This document shows, piece by piece, positions 35,038 through 47,752 of a DNA stretch of 64,000 bases (positions within the stretch are counted from its first letter, which is position 1; each line of letters starts with the position of its first letter). This DNA is from Lutjanus erythropterus (lineage: Eukaryota; Chordata; Actinopteri; Lutjaniformes; Lutjanidae): positions 29,066,388-29,130,387 of the forward strand of contig CM034597.1 of assembly GCA_020091685.1 (NCBI GenBank), in the 5' to 3' direction. The translations under genes were made by a program, and so were the position numbers. The notes under the pieces are model-generated. The model had not been told where the DNA came from. It did no database searches and was given only the letters and a program-made list of their open reading frames with translations.

Positions 35038-35247
35038 AAAGGTAGAATCAGTAGGCTTTGTCCAATCTGTTTGTAAACGCACCAGAAAGATAATTCTTTA
35101 GTTTCATTCCTAAATCTAATTTCCAGGACGTCAAACACTGACATTTTGGGTTGGTACAGCATCCTGAGCCGCCACCACACACTTCTAGTCTACATGTGTC
35201 AATACATTGTTTTTTTTAAAAAGAAAATTTAACATGTTATGCTTTTA
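35038..35247 (+). mobile_element. MITE-like family 'AAAGGTAGAATCAG', copy
   Basis: Starts AAAGGTAGAATCAGTAGGCT and ends 'aacatgttatgctttta'. Internal blocks 'gtttgtaaacgca', 'gacgtcaaacactgacattttgg' and 'cacacttct' match the other copies. Confidence 0.65.
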
Positions 35248-37852
35248 AAACTACGTATTTTCTGCACATACAGAATACACAGACCCCAGCTTATAGCCGG
35301 CTACTGTAAGTAGAATGGTCACTCTTCCTCGGCACTAATGCACAGGTCAGCCATACATCATTTATTCATGGTGACAGCAGATACTTTGCCTCATCCCCGG
35401 CAATTAGCGAATCAATAAAAAGGCACTGGCTTTGAAACTATCAATTCTGAGAGGACAAAAAATAGTGTTGTTCATCAACATGCCAGGATCCCAGACGCGG
35501 ACAATCACTCAAGTATCGGCTGCGTTTGTCAGCTCAGCATCAACAGGCGCTGAGCTGTCAGCAATAAAAAGCACATTTCCTCACATTGCTGCTCTTAAAA
35601 TGACTGCCAGATATGTGTGTGGTCAGGAGTCCTCACCTGCAAAATGGGCGTCTGTGCCATGTAATATCTCAAATTGGGGTCTACCCAGAGTGTAATCTAT
35701 AAATGTCATTCCTGAAAACAGATGATTTAATGTGCTTTTAGACACAAGAATTTGTGCATTTGTGTCTATTGTGAAGGAGATGACTGAGCTGAGATTAGCA
35801 CAGAAGTAGACAGGTCAGAGAAGGGCTTGCACTGGCTAATACCTCTTTTGTCAAAGTTTATAAGGCTGACATATCTATGGTACAATCAGTTATCACTGTC
35901 ATTTTGTAATTAATTCGGTAAAATTGCATGATCTGACACACACCTTAGGCAGCTTTTTAAATGGAACATTATGTTGCCCTAAAATGACTTTAGATTTTGT
36001 CAAAAAAAAAAAAAAACTCCAATTTTGACTTGTCAAACAGCAGCTGGGGCATTTTTCTGTTTTTCCACAGTAACTGTTAATGTCGGTTTGCAAATAACAA
36101 AATGGGAAAAACTGAAAACACAATACTGCTTTTCTCTGCAGCCTTGTCTGTTTCATTATTCTCTCTCTATTTATCCTTTTAAGCCGAATGAAATAACCAC
36201 AACTGGATGTGAAAACATTGTCCAAGTGAGGCAACAAATTTGTCTCTGAAATTAAATGCTTTCCTCCACCAAGCAAAAGAGCAAGCAGCCCTGGGATTTT
36301 TTTTTTTTTTTGCATTAAAGAAGAATAACGAACAGGAGGAAGTGAGATTATTTTGTTTATTCAACCTATTGAACTGCACAAATGCAGCCACTGACTTGAG
36401 GTAAATCCCCACAAGAATTCACAGGCCCACCACGGAGATATAATCCACTGCTATAAACTGTGATAATTATGTGTGCATGCATGCTTTTGCATTATGGCCG
36501 ACGTTTACGCAATTCTATTTTACCAATTTTATTACCCCAGTGCCCTGGTCTGTATATTCTAGCACACACACAAATATTATTATTTTTTCCCATATATCAC
36601 TGGAGACCAGGGAGACCAGATGAGAATGGTTCGGGGAAGTAAGTTGGGTGTTGGTGTGTCATGTTAGAAGAATTAAAATACATTAAATTAGAGTAACATT
36701 ATTTGTTATTAATATTGTAAATATCAGTTACAGATTCTGGGGATCATATGAAGCACAGTGTCCTGGCACAGGTCACAGGTACGTTACAGTCATTTTAAAT
36801 GCATCTTTGGCAGGTTAGACTGTTATTAAGATGTAGGATCTTAAAACTATATTTTCTAGATATTTTCCATCACAAATTCCTCCCACACTCTCTGTCATCT
36901 GGGTTAAAACTGGTCAAATGACCTCAACAGTCTGTTATTTATGATCAGTGCAAAAAGCAAATGAAAACACATCAGTAATACATATTTTACAAAAACAAGC
37001 ATGATTTTTTTAAATAACTAAAAACAGGAATTCTAGCCTATATGTGTGATTTGATCAGAAAATTTTGATCAATGAATTCATGTTTTTGATTATTAATTAG
37101 AAAAAGGACGGGATTCGGAACAACTGTTTGTGATTCGGGACTGTCCCTGGAGACTGTGACTCCACAGAAACCTCTATTTTGTTTATTTCTTGACAGAAAA
37201 TATCCGCCCGTTTTATTGCTGCAATTACAATCATTATCAGTATCCGAAAACTTGAATTGCTCAGATGTAGTTATGCTAATCCGTGTATTAAAAGACCTGT
37301 CAATCAGTGTGGGAATAATAGCAGGTTCAAATCTTCTGCTTTGTTTTTTGATGGCTGTGGCGACCCTTTTGTTTACATCTGGATTATGGGGTTGTGCTCT
37401 GCGCCCACCCCTCTAATAATTACTCAGTGTTTATTATACGTTGAAGTAAAACGTGATCAGTTTGTTACTAGACACAGACTCGACTCAGAAGCCCTGAGCC
37501 CTGTCACTGCCATTATATAGGTGAAATTACAGGTCATTACTTCCAGGCCAAAGTACCTGAACGCACAGAAAGGTGACCTTTGCTTGGGCGTGGGCGCTCG
37601 TGTCGCTGCAGCAGCCTGTTCTGTTGTTAGACTATTCTTTATAGATCACATCCACATCTTCATCTTCACCTTTTTTATGTCTCATGTATAGGACAGAGTC
37701 GATGCGTATGAAAAATAGGCAGTGATGAAAAACACGGAAATACACACTTAAAGGCATCCTGTGGACACGCTAAATTGCCGGGTTGGGTGTGCACAAAAAA
37801 GAGACAGAAAAAGAGAGACAGTGAAGAGAAAGAGAGAGTTCACTTAGCGTTA

Positions 37853-37854
<2 letters not shown>

Positions 37855-37895
<41 letters not shown>
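37855..37895. repeat. (GT)n microsatellite
   Basis: A pure GT array of about 40 bp. A (CA)-rich block with GC interruptions follows about 100 bp later (37997-38058), in opposite polarity. Confidence 0.95.
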
Positions 37896-37896
<1 letters not shown>

Positions 37897-39966
37897 ATGA
37901 GCCTGCAGACACCTGCTCCATTCTGCAGTGATGGCTCCCAGCGGGACACAGGCTCAGCTGCTGATCTCTAGGCCCTCCCTGCAGCACTGGTGGCCAGCAC
38001 ACGCACACACTCCAACACACACACACGCACGCGCACACACACAACGCACACGCACACGACTCAGCTCTTCCAACAAATCTGAACCCTTCAGGCCCCCCTC
38101 GCAGTGTCTCTCAGCTTCTCTGTGTTCCCCCGTAACTGACACACCACATGTGCTCATATCAAGTGCAAACATGACATGATGTATACACACACACACGCAC
38201 AAAGCTGCACAGTCTGTGTTCGTGTGATGTTGCATGTAAATTCTATGACACGGTGCGGCAATAACCCGCTCCAGTCTGATATTACGCTATAGGGATGATA
38301 TGGCTGACTAGCATGTCTTTTTTCTACTACCCTATAGCTGAAAAATCTTTTCTGAACACGACACAACATCATACCTCCATGTTATGAGCTGCTGTCTCTG
38401 CAGTTAAAAAGGAAAATGATAAAATTATTTCAAGTATATATTCTGGCTTTTTCTGGTTTGCACTTTTGAATCCGTAAGAGTTATTTTTTTAATCGTTTAT
38501 CTGTTGGTAAAATACATTACAACAGTCACATTTGTTTTTGTCAGTTCTGCATTAATCAGCCACCATTGTACCTGAGGCATGATTTTATTTGTTGACGCTC
38601 TATCTCCATCTCTCTGTTTCTCTGACTATGAGCATCTTTTTTCCCCTCTGTGGCGTCGTTCAGAGCATAAATGAACTAATTTCCTGGATATAGAGAACAC
38701 TGCAATCAAGGAAAGGGGAAGTGCAGCGAGCGGCAGATGGAAGGAGCTAATCATTGTTATGAAATAGAGATGACCTCTAACTATCTCCTGGCTGGTGCTG
38801 ATGTACCGTAGCTGCACACGTTTGACAGCTTCTGAGCCTTCTTCCTCCTCCTCTGTCTGTTTGTTGTTGTGCTGACGATGAACCTCTTCACACAGGTCTG
38901 AAATGCAACCCTCTGTTTTTTTTGCTTTTTTTTTTTTTTTTAATGTTGAAACAGAAAAGATTGGAGTTGTCAAACAAAGCCTAGTGTCACATAGAGAACG
39001 GCAGCTGCCTGCAGTGGGTAATCAGTGGAGCTTTCTACAAATTAACAGCATTCAGCTCTGAAGCACGGCGCACTGCAGGTTTTTAGATGTGGGCTTTTGA
39101 AAATTAGATCTCAGCGACTGAAATACGGAATAATTTGTGATTCAGTTTTTGCTTACATGTTGTTGTTTTTTTTTTTTTCTAATTTGAACCGCTTTGTGTG
39201 AGGTGACATGACTGAGATTGCCAGGTCATCTTAAATGCTGAAAAGTGATATCGCAGATGCTCATTTTTTTAACAGAAGAAAATCAGTCGAAATGTCATTA
39301 ATTGCACGCTGAATCTCTCCTCCATGTGCCTGGGCTCTGATGGGCTCACAGTTTAATTCTTTAAATGCTCTTTTAAACACACAACTGATGCAAGACTGTG
39401 AACATGCACACGCACACACAAACAGACAAGACATGTAGCACAAACACACACACTAATGCTCTAAACAAACTGAACATAGTGTTGCCAAGGGGAAGTAATG
39501 GTAAACTTTGCTGCAGGCATTTAGTATATTGGAGGACGAAACCATTAAGCTTTTTATTAATTTATCAAAGCACTCATTTAATGCAATGGAAATAAACTGT
39601 AGTGTCTCAGTTTTTAATGGCAATATTATATAAATCAGTGGTTAATAGATAAATTAACTATATTTCCTAAAACAATGAATTTTCTCCATTTTCTCTTAAC
39701 AAAGCAATATTCTGCTGCCAGTCTAGAATTGTATTTCTGTTTGATATCACCGCAAGTCAAAAACGCGATGCTGCTTTTGAAGCTTTACACACCAAAGCCA
39801 CCAGAATCTTCCAGCACATTTATCTAATGTATGCAAATGATCTCGCTGTGCTTAATGAAGGCACCATTAATCACTATAACGATGGTCTTTTTTAACCAGG
39901 GTAATCATGCACACGCACACACGCACACATTTTCAACACATGTGCGCTCATACACACGCTCACTCG

Positions 39967-39968
<2 letters not shown>

Positions 39969-40020
<52 letters not shown>
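39969..40020. repeat. (CA)26 microsatellite
   Basis: A pure CA array of about 52 bp, preceded by looser CA/CG-rich sequence from about 39908. Confidence 0.97.
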
Positions 40021-40022
<2 letters not shown>

Positions 40023-40200
40023 AATATGCCTCATCACCAGAAACACACTGATGACAAATGTGCAAAAATCACAAAAATAAACCATTTCCAAACCATTTTA
40101 CCAGAAATATAACTATGTATGACGAGGACCTAATAGTCACTCAGTTATTAATAAAAATGTTTTTAATTCATTTTGACCCTGTACTTTTTTTGTTGTTGTT

Positions 40201-40444
40201 AAAGGTAGAATCAGTAGGATTTGTCTGAGCTGTTCATAAACAAACTAGAAAGATAGTTGATTTTTGAGTCTCATTCCCAGGATGTCAAATACTGATGTTT
40301 TGCGTTGGTAAATACAGGCAGAAGGCAGAGTGTCTGCAGATACAGACACCATCACACACTTCTGGTGGGTCATATGTGATGATTGAGAAGGATTCTGTAT
40401 GAGTCTATAAATTGTTTTGTTTGAAAATGCTGCCTTGAAATTTA
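40201..40444 (+). mobile_element. MITE-like family 'AAAGGTAGAATCAG', long copy
   Basis: Starts AAAGGTAGAATCAGTAGGAT. It contains 'gagctgttcataaac', 'agatagttgatttttgagtctcattcccaggatgtcaaatactga', 'ctgcagatacagac' and 'ggtgggtcatatgtgatgattga', aligning along its length with the copies at 45394 and 22885 (reverse). Confidence 0.7.
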
Positions 40445-41793
40445 ACAGAATTTTCAACTAGTAATCTGGCATCAAGCTGGTAAAGTAATTACCTCAGTTT
40501 CTGTTATTCCACCTAATAAGATGCCGATAAGATGCATCAAAACATGTTAACACGTCAATCATATTTATATAATAAATTCAGCTAATTAGTTCCACTAGTT
40601 TCAACAAATAATTTATGGTCCAGCAGCTTTATGCAAACAGCAGATAACACTGTTGTGAGTCTGAACGGGCAGTGGGAAACACAGCAATTCTGTGTGCTGT
40701 ATAATAACAACAAAACACTGGACAGGCGTCTTTGAACTCGTGTAAGAATTCAAAGCAAAAAAAAAACAAAAACTGAAAAACATTTTCGAAGCCCAACTCC
40801 TAACGGACGTATTTCACCGCTTATCCTCGCCGTGCATTTGCATACAGTTGACGGAAACCCCTGGGTACAGTCAGCAGCATGACAGTGGGTTATGAAGGCT
40901 TCCGGGAGGCTCTGGGGTGTGGATCTGAGCCAGTTTGAAGGGGAGCCGAACCAATGAAGAGCCCACAGCGGATTAGACACCCACAGCTTCATGTCGCTTT
41001 AATGCGGCGAGTCAGGGATTTTCTTACAACGGTTTTGCCTAAACGCTCAGGGTTTTCTCATGCCCCTTTTTTCTCTCTCATTCACTTCCCCTTGAAGTAA
41101 TCTTTTTCTATGGAAATGGCAAAGTAATGTTGACTCCAGTGCAGAATATCACATCTATCTACAGCGTCCCTACTTCCTCTGTTAATGTGACTTGTCAGAT
41201 GTTTATCGAAATTGAATTGGATTGATAGTTGTGATCAAATGACATTTGAAATCTGTCATCTTACATAACTGCACAGTGCATTTCCTAAGGCTGTTGAGAA
41301 AATAATCTTTGCTTTGCAGGGATGTTATATAAAGTTTAAAATGCTAATTGTAGGTGTGCTGCTAATTCCTATTTATTAATTCACTATTAAAGTTAATTCA
41401 TCATCAAACGTTAAATGCAAATACCTCAGAATTCACAAAATACAACAAACGTAAAATATATTACCCACACTCACACATGCATGCACACACACAAACACCT
41501 CAAATTCCCTTGATAACAGTCTGACTGGCAGAGGCTAAAGACAGAGTAGGCGTCCGTAATTGAACAAACATACCAATGTAAATATTTACTAATACTATCC
41601 ATTGGGGATACAGGCAGAATCCCACAATTGATTTGCTCTCTTTCTGCCCTTTCGCTCTTTTCCTCACACACACACACACAGATTTATACACACTAACTAC
41701 CACTCTCTTCTTTTTTCCGTTTCTTTTCTCACTATTATGCTCGCCCGTGTTCATTAAAGAGATGGAGATACATTGGTCTGTCTATCCTCTTAC
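40445..41793. other. Intergenic, no gene seen
   Basis: Unique AT-rich sequence with a GC-richer block at about 40790-40990. CA-rich runs occur at about 41467-41495 and 41665-41683. No exon with splice sites was found. Confidence 0.4.
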
Positions 41794-41934
41794 CAGGGGT
41801 GACCTGTAGCCCATCTGGGCTGGCGATGACGGGAGATCCCTGGGAAATAGCGGCGAGCGCGTCTCGGGGACGGAGCCCACGCCACTGGCTGCTAGTCCCG
41901 AGAGCTGCCCGTACCTCGCCATCATCTTGAGATG
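41794..41934 (-). CDS. Unassigned candidate coding exon
   Basis: On the minus strand this 141-nt segment is bounded by an acceptor-like 'gtgtgttctgtgagcag' and a strong donor CTG|GTAAGA (41793-41788). The acceptor lies downstream of a 200-bp CT-rich tract. In phase 0 it reads 47 codons, beginning HLKMMARYGQLSGLAASG and ending SPAQMGYRSPL, with mostly G or C at third positions and raised CpG. A second frame (phase 1, ending ASPDGLQVTP) is also open, so the reading frame is not certain. I do not recognise the peptide. A phase-0 donor would fit the ELAVL4 second exon, so an upstream alternative ELAVL4 exon starting at the internal M-M is possible. An exon of another gene, a non-coding exon or a conserved element are alternatives. 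Confidence 0.35.
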
Positions 41935-41960
41935 CTGCTCACAGAACACACACACTCACA

Positions 41961-42175
41961 CACGGACACAGGAGGAGGAGGAGAAGAGAGGGGAGGAGAG
42001 AAAAGAGAAAAAAGAGAGAAGGGAAGGGGTGTGAGAGAAGGGAAGGAGAACAGATAACAGCAGGTAGGAAGGACGGTGAGAATGGTAAAGGACAGAAGAG
42101 GGAGTGGGGGGGTGAGGTGAGGAGGAGGGGGCGGGGGTGGGGGGGGGACACATGAAGAAAGAGAGGAGGTAGAGG
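41961..42175. repeat. Purine-rich (GA/GGA) low-complexity tract
   Basis: About 200 bp is almost entirely A and G on the plus strand, with GGAGGAGG, GAGAAAAG and poly-G runs. On the minus strand it is a long pyrimidine tract directly upstream of the candidate exon at 41794-41934. Confidence 0.9.
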
Positions 42176-43210
42176 GGGATTACAGAACACTTTGCTCTCA
42201 CACAAATGCATGTGTGAACACGCAGGCACACACACTCACACTTGCAGACATACTGTACGTGCACATGAAGGCACACATACAATTTTAGCCCCAGGTGGGC
42301 AATTTCACAAGCAAGCCTATGGATTTGATATATACCTTGGTATTGTTACAATAGAGCGATATAAAGTCTAGGCACTAGCTCTCCATTTATTATTACAAGC
42401 CAGGTTGAGTGTGAGAAGCGTAGCAGTCCCCTTTTCCTCCGTTCCGACTATCAAACCCAGGAAATATAATAGCTGCTGTTATCAATCATCCCCTCTGTCT
42501 TCTGGCTACAAGCATACACAAGTGTACAGACACATGCACAGACACACAGGAACACACATGACAGAATGGTTGGCAGCAGACATACACAGGTGAGGTGTGG
42601 AGAAAAGAAACAAATCCAAATCTCTTTACCTCATTGCTCAACAAAGCAGCGTTGAGTGTTCGGCTTATTTCGAACATGTTCAGGTTCGGTGCTTTTTATT
42701 TTCGTTCTGTCCTTTTTATTTTCAGATTCTCTTCAGTTCTTTGCTCCCCCTTTTTTGTCGTCTTACGTTGTTGGGAGTCAGTCCCGGGAAAAAACACAAA
42801 AAAGAAAGAAAGAAAAAATGAAATCAGTTGGAAAAAAGAGGGGGATAAAAAATCCTCTATAATTTTCAGATTTTTTTTGGAGTTGTGATATTTTCAAGCG
42901 CTCTGTTTCTGTCTTGCTGATGCACCTCTCTTGCTGGCTGTGGCTGTAGTAGTGGTGGTGGCGTTTGTGCCCAGGGTCTCCGCACACACGTCTAAGGAGT
43001 CAATATGCTGTTTCTCTTTTTTTTTTTAAATCTCCCCAGAGTCAGCACATTAAAACAGGCAGTCAGGCGGTCGGTGGGTCGGTGGGTCGGGCTGGCGGGC
43101 TGGCTGGCTCCCTTATCTGTCCCCCGCACACTGGCTCACACAATACGCTCCGATCCTCACACTGCTCGCTAGCAGATTAGCCTGTCCCACAACATAGCAC
43201 TTAGTTTAAA

Positions 43211-43345
43211 CTCCCCTCCCTTTTGCTCTCTCACCACTCTCTCTCTCTCTCTGTGTATCACTCCCTCTGGCTCTCTCCTTCGCTCTCCCTCCTCCCTCCC
43301 TCTTTATCTCTCTCACTCCATCTCTCTCTGCATCACTCTCTCTCC
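43211..43345. repeat. Pyrimidine-rich (CT)n low-complexity tract
   Basis: Built on CTCTCT and CCTCCC units, it lies in a locally GC-richer interval (about 42900-43520) that also contains GGCTGGC and GGTCGGTG tandem motifs at 43069-43110. The interval has some CpG character and could be a promoter, but no exon was assigned to it. Confidence 0.85.
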
Positions 43346-43580
43346 CTCTCCCCATTGCTCACGCATTGATGCAGCTACAGTTCGCCGTGCTACCACAAGG
43401 TGGGAAGACTGTTCTAGCAGCAGCGACACCATCGCCGCCACATCCCTTCCTCTCTGTGCCACTCCTATCTTCCACATTTTCCTCTCTTCTCCTCTTTTCC
43501 TGCTAGAGATGGTGAAGGAACGTTTGCACTCATATTAGCTCTCACTCCCGTCCAGATCAAACATAACAACCAGGGGTGAA

Positions 43581-43630
43581 TTGATCGGTTAGGGGGTGTG
43601 GAGGCTTGATCGGTTAGGAGGTGCGGGGGC
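43581..43630. repeat. Two-copy 25-bp tandem repeat
   Basis: The units at 43581-43605 and 43606-43630 share TTGATCGGTTAGG and GGTG..GG.GGC, with three differences. Confidence 0.85.
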
Positions 43631-44537
43631 TAATATTGTTCGGTCCTGTTATCTAATTATGGCTCTTTCCAAAACAGGATTCAAGTGTTGAAAAGCATCA
43701 TCAACTCGACTTTTTGGGAGGGAAATAATTCTTCCTTGGCGGTGTTTTTGAGACAGTTACGTGTAAAGTAATGGAAGGTAATAAAAGCTGTATCCTATCA
43801 GAGACCTCGAGAGAGTGGAAATGAATGGTACCTCTTAGTAATAGGCAGCAGCAGTAGGGGAAAAGTGAGGGCTGGGCTGATGTGAGCATCAAGGTCAGGT
43901 GGTTGTCCTTTTCCTCAGCAGGGTGTGGCACAGAGATGACGAAGCAGCCAGTCACAGGCATGGCAGGAGATCCCAACTACGGAACAAATAAACAAGGCAA
44001 AAAGAAAGAAAGAAAAAAAAAAAACAGATTAGAGAGACTTGTGCCAAGGATATGATTCACTACATTCTTGGTTTCAGTCGATAACACCTGAGAGATTTCG
44101 GAGTATGACTCACTGTGTACTGTAGCTGCATCTAGAGGCTGTAAAAAAGGCAAAATGTTTATGAAATTTAAGCCTCAGGTTTTGGAGAAAATATATTTTA
44201 TTGGGACTGCAGTGTTCCTTTTTGCAGGTCACACTGTAAAAAATCATAGACGAATTAGTGGAATCAACTAATCTTTTCTCATTAACTTAATGATAATATA
44301 CTAGTTTTATATATTCAAGTTAATTAAACTTAAAATCTCAATTAATTTTCAGAACACTAGAGTTCAATCACCTCATTAAATCAAGTTTTGAGAGAAACAT
44401 AATCAGCATATTAGCAGACCTCCCAACATTCATTTATAGTTTGCAAAAAACATATATGCTGAAAACTTGCTGTGTCTCTAATACACTTCAAGAAAAGTCA
44501 TGTTTGCTTGTTTTCACAATAATGAAAATGCTGTAAA

Positions 44538-44806
44538 CTAGGGATGAACAATTAATCAATGATCGATTAATCAGTTATTAAGAATTTGATTGATCATGCA
44601 AAATTAATCATTCTGCTATGAAATTTAAAATCTGAAGTATACAGCAGAGTTTGTTTCTATTAGTGGCTTTTGCTTTTGGAAATAAAGCTTTGATTGAGTG
44701 GGAAAAATACAATGGTATTTTTGGTCTACGCAAAATGTTTAAGTTTTGTTTTAATTATGATGAATTGATTAATCAATTAATCAATTAATCAACGGTTATA
44801 AAGAAG
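44538..44806. mobile_element. hAT-like element with GATTAATC-rich termini
   Basis: Begins CTAGGGATGAACAATTAATC with 'gatcgattaatcag', and ends in a run of 'aattgattaatcaattaatc' and 'aacggttataaag'. The termini are complementary and resemble, but are not the same as, the main AATCGATTAAT family. Non-coding. Confidence 0.5.
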
Positions 44807-45393
44807 GTACTTGATAATAAGATTCCATTTAGGTTTGATGTACGATATTTTATTACCTGAAAACATGACTGTAGGAAGACACCTGGTGTTTATATAAAAT
44901 GATTTTGGCAGCAAGTAAGAAAGCCGTAACTAGAAAATGGTTACAGCCTGAACCACCTTTATTACAAGACTTTATTGAAATCATCAAGGATATATGGCAA
45001 AGTGACGTTTTTTTAAAAGCTGCAAGTATGCAGCTTCCAGTCATATTGGGCTAAATGAATACAATAATGTAATACCATACAATCTTTTCCCTCCTTCTTT
45101 CTTTCTTTTTTTTTTTTTTTTTAACTTTTTTGGGTCTAAGCAATGGGCAAAATACCACTAAAATACCATTATCACCTAAAGTAAATCTGCTTCCAATGTC
45201 TCCCCACCTGTTTTTTTGTTTTGTTTTATATGTCTTTTGTATAATTTGCTTGATTTGGATGTGGCTGATTCTCTTATTTTGTTTTGTACTTGTCTTTTTT
45301 TTCATAGTTTATCCAAAAGTATGAGCGCAACAATAAGAAAGGCCTACGGTATAAAACAGAAGGACTTATTAAATTCTCTCAAGAAAAACCATG

Positions 45394-45677
45394 AAAGGTA
45401 GAATCAGTAGGATTTGTCTGAGCTGTTTGTAAATGCAAAAGGAAGATAGTTGATTGTTGAGTCTCATTCTCAGGATGTCAAATACCAACATTTTGGATTG
45501 GCAAAGCATCTTGTGCACAGCAAAAAAAAAAGAAAATAAGGAAAGAGGAAACAGAGGGCAGGATCTCTGCAGGTACAGACCCCAACACACGCTACTAGTG
45601 GGTCATAAGTGATAACTGAAACAGATTATGTTTATATCTTTTTTTTTTTAGGAAAATGTTGCATATCATGCCTTTAA
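45394..45677 (+). mobile_element. MITE-like family 'AAAGGTAGAATCAG', longest copy
   Basis: Starts AAAGGTAGAATCAGTAGGAT and ends 'gttgcatatcatgcctttaa'. It is about 284 bp long and keeps both termini, so it is a good reference copy. An A-rich run (about 45521-45560) and a T-run near 45640 account for its extra length. Confidence 0.72.
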
Positions 45678-47752
45678 TTGGAAAAAATGATGCTGACGGA
45701 GTGATTGGTATTCCCTTTATTTTTACTAATGCTAATCTTAGTGTTGTCTTATTCGTGGCTCCATCAGGATTTATTCCCAGTGCTTTGAATGTGCTTTTTG
45801 CTGTCTTGGATCAGAGCGGGGAGAGCGGCCAGTTAATAGCAGCCTATTGACACTGGACCATCTGTTTAGGTGGACGCTGTCCAGTGTAGCAGAGAGGGAG
45901 GGAGAAAGGGACAGAGAGAGACGGAGGAAGTGACAGATAAAGAGAGAGGAGAGGGTGACGATTAATGGGGTAACGGCGAGGTACAAAGCAGAGGAAGTGT
46001 TAGCAGACTGTTAGATTTAACGGTTTATGTAAAACATGACAACAAAAAAATATGTAGAGAAGCTCACACTTGGATGTGGCATATCATATTGTTTACATGT
46101 TTTAAATTAGCACATTTTCTCTTTACGTTTTCATCAGCAGGATATGTGTAAGTATCGTCAACAACATCGCTGTGTTATGGCACTGTTGTACCGTCTTGGC
46201 TTCAATTCCAATTTTTTTTTCTCCCTCGGAAAAGGGCTGCTAGCCACATCCCTGTTCTGTAAAGCCCGCGGTCTCTGGGGATGGCTGGTCCGGCAGAGCC
46301 TGAGGGGGGGGGGGCTGTCAGTTGAATCATCCAGAGTGAGGGCTGATTCCTCAGTCAGCTGCCTCTCAAGCCTTCCTCTCTGACCAAGCCTCAGTCCCCT
46401 GAGCCCCCTGATTGCTGTCACCATAGTGATTCTCTGTGTACCGCCGGCTGGTCTCTGCAACCCCCCCCCCCCCCGCGCCTCTCACAAACCACCCGTCACC
46501 AACTCACCGCCACTTGTGTTTTGATTTTTGCATGACTTCCTCCTTCATTGATGATGAACTTTATGTGTCGAAGTCCTTAGATGGCCAGAGTAAAAAGGGT
46601 TTCCCTGTACTTGCTTGAATACAAATACAAAAACATAGATTTGCTCCCTCAGCACACACACACACACACACGCGCACACACACATGGCGCTTCAGGCTGG
46701 AAACATAAACATGTCTTTTTTTCCTCTTTCAGTTATGGTAGGGAGCTACAAGCGCAGACTTATTTGATCATTTTACACTTTAGAAGAAAAAGTATCTTTC
46801 CCAGAGAAGGCTTAAAAACACCTTTGTTTCCCCACGGGGTTTGTAATAAGTTCTACACAGGATTGTGTCCTCCACTCACTTCCCACCCATGCTTAAAATA
46901 GACACATATTCTTAATGTTATTGTAGATTCTGTACTAAACCATGACGGAGATGTCTACATGTGAAGAACATTCATATGTTGAGAAATCGTGAGAGGTCAA
47001 AACTGTTTTGATAAGCATGTAGAAATGCATTCTCCTGAGAGATAATTAAAATTTGAGAGACTCTGGTGTGGACCGTACTTCTCTTTCATGTTATTCTGTT
47101 TTACAGTGATGGATGTATTCATTAAATCATCGCTGCACTTTGCAAACATCATGATAAGAAACACACTGCATACATGTGGAGTGGTTACTTGGACAGAAAG
47201 AACAGGGGTTATTGTTGAAAGCGTTGCTATTTTTTCTCTTCCTTCAGACGTGTTTTAAAGGAGGACACACCTATATAGAATGTGAAGCTTTAAAAGAAAA
47301 GGAAAGCCATCACGAAAAAAAGACTTCATGTGACTAAAAGCTTTGCTATAATAAAGTCTTATGCTTTTTTAACATCATTAAGGCACCACAGACTCTTGAG
47401 GTGTGAAATTCAAGTCTGACATTTTCCCAATATGGGACACCAGGTATTATTTAGCACAGTAATTAATTATTATTGTTTTAATTTACCAATATCCCCATTG
47501 TCTGTATATTTTTCTGACCATATTTGACAAGTGAGTACAAATAGAGGTTTATTACATGAATAAATGTTATTTTTATTTCCATCTGTTAACATCCTTAGCC
47601 AACCAGGCTTTATATTGGGGATTGTCAAGCCACCCCTGGGAAAACTGGCATTTATGCATTGTGCCTGCTCAGCTGTCAAACATCACCGTCCAAAGAAGTA
47701 GAAGTAAGTAAGAAGTAAATTAATTGGTGCTACATATACTTGTTACCTATAC
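45678..47752. other. Intergenic, GC-richer block, no assigned gene
   Basis: About 46180-46510 is GC-richer and contains poly-G (about 46306-46316), poly-C (about 46459-46475) and a minus-strand open frame of about 100 codons. The frame has no splice evidence or family match. A (CA)n run lies at about 46652-46684. The rest is AT-rich unique sequence. Confidence 0.35.

Larger units (their letters stand above)
35248..40200. other. Intergenic, candidate conserved stretch at its start, microsatellites towards its end
   Basis: About 35260-35700 is repeat-poor and could be conserved non-coding DNA. The remainder is AT-rich with A/T runs (for example 36000-36016 and 38926-38941) and CA/GT arrays at 37855-37895, 37997-38058 and 39969-40020. 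No exon was identified, although several frames of 60-138 codons occur by chance. Confidence 0.35.

Noticed and set aside
35899-36315. 138-codon minus-strand open frame
   Set aside because: Contains poly-Phe and poly-Lys from T/A runs; no family match.
41797-41934. Plus-strand reading of the candidate exon
   Set aside because: A pyrimidine-rich acceptor precedes 41797 on the plus strand, but no donor follows and the only open frame ends in a stop at the far side; the minus-strand reading has both splice sites.
46158-46460. 100-codon minus-strand frame with an acidic Ser/Thr segment
   Set aside because: Read through a poly-G run in GC-rich DNA; no paired splice sites or recognisable protein, so not annotated as a gene.
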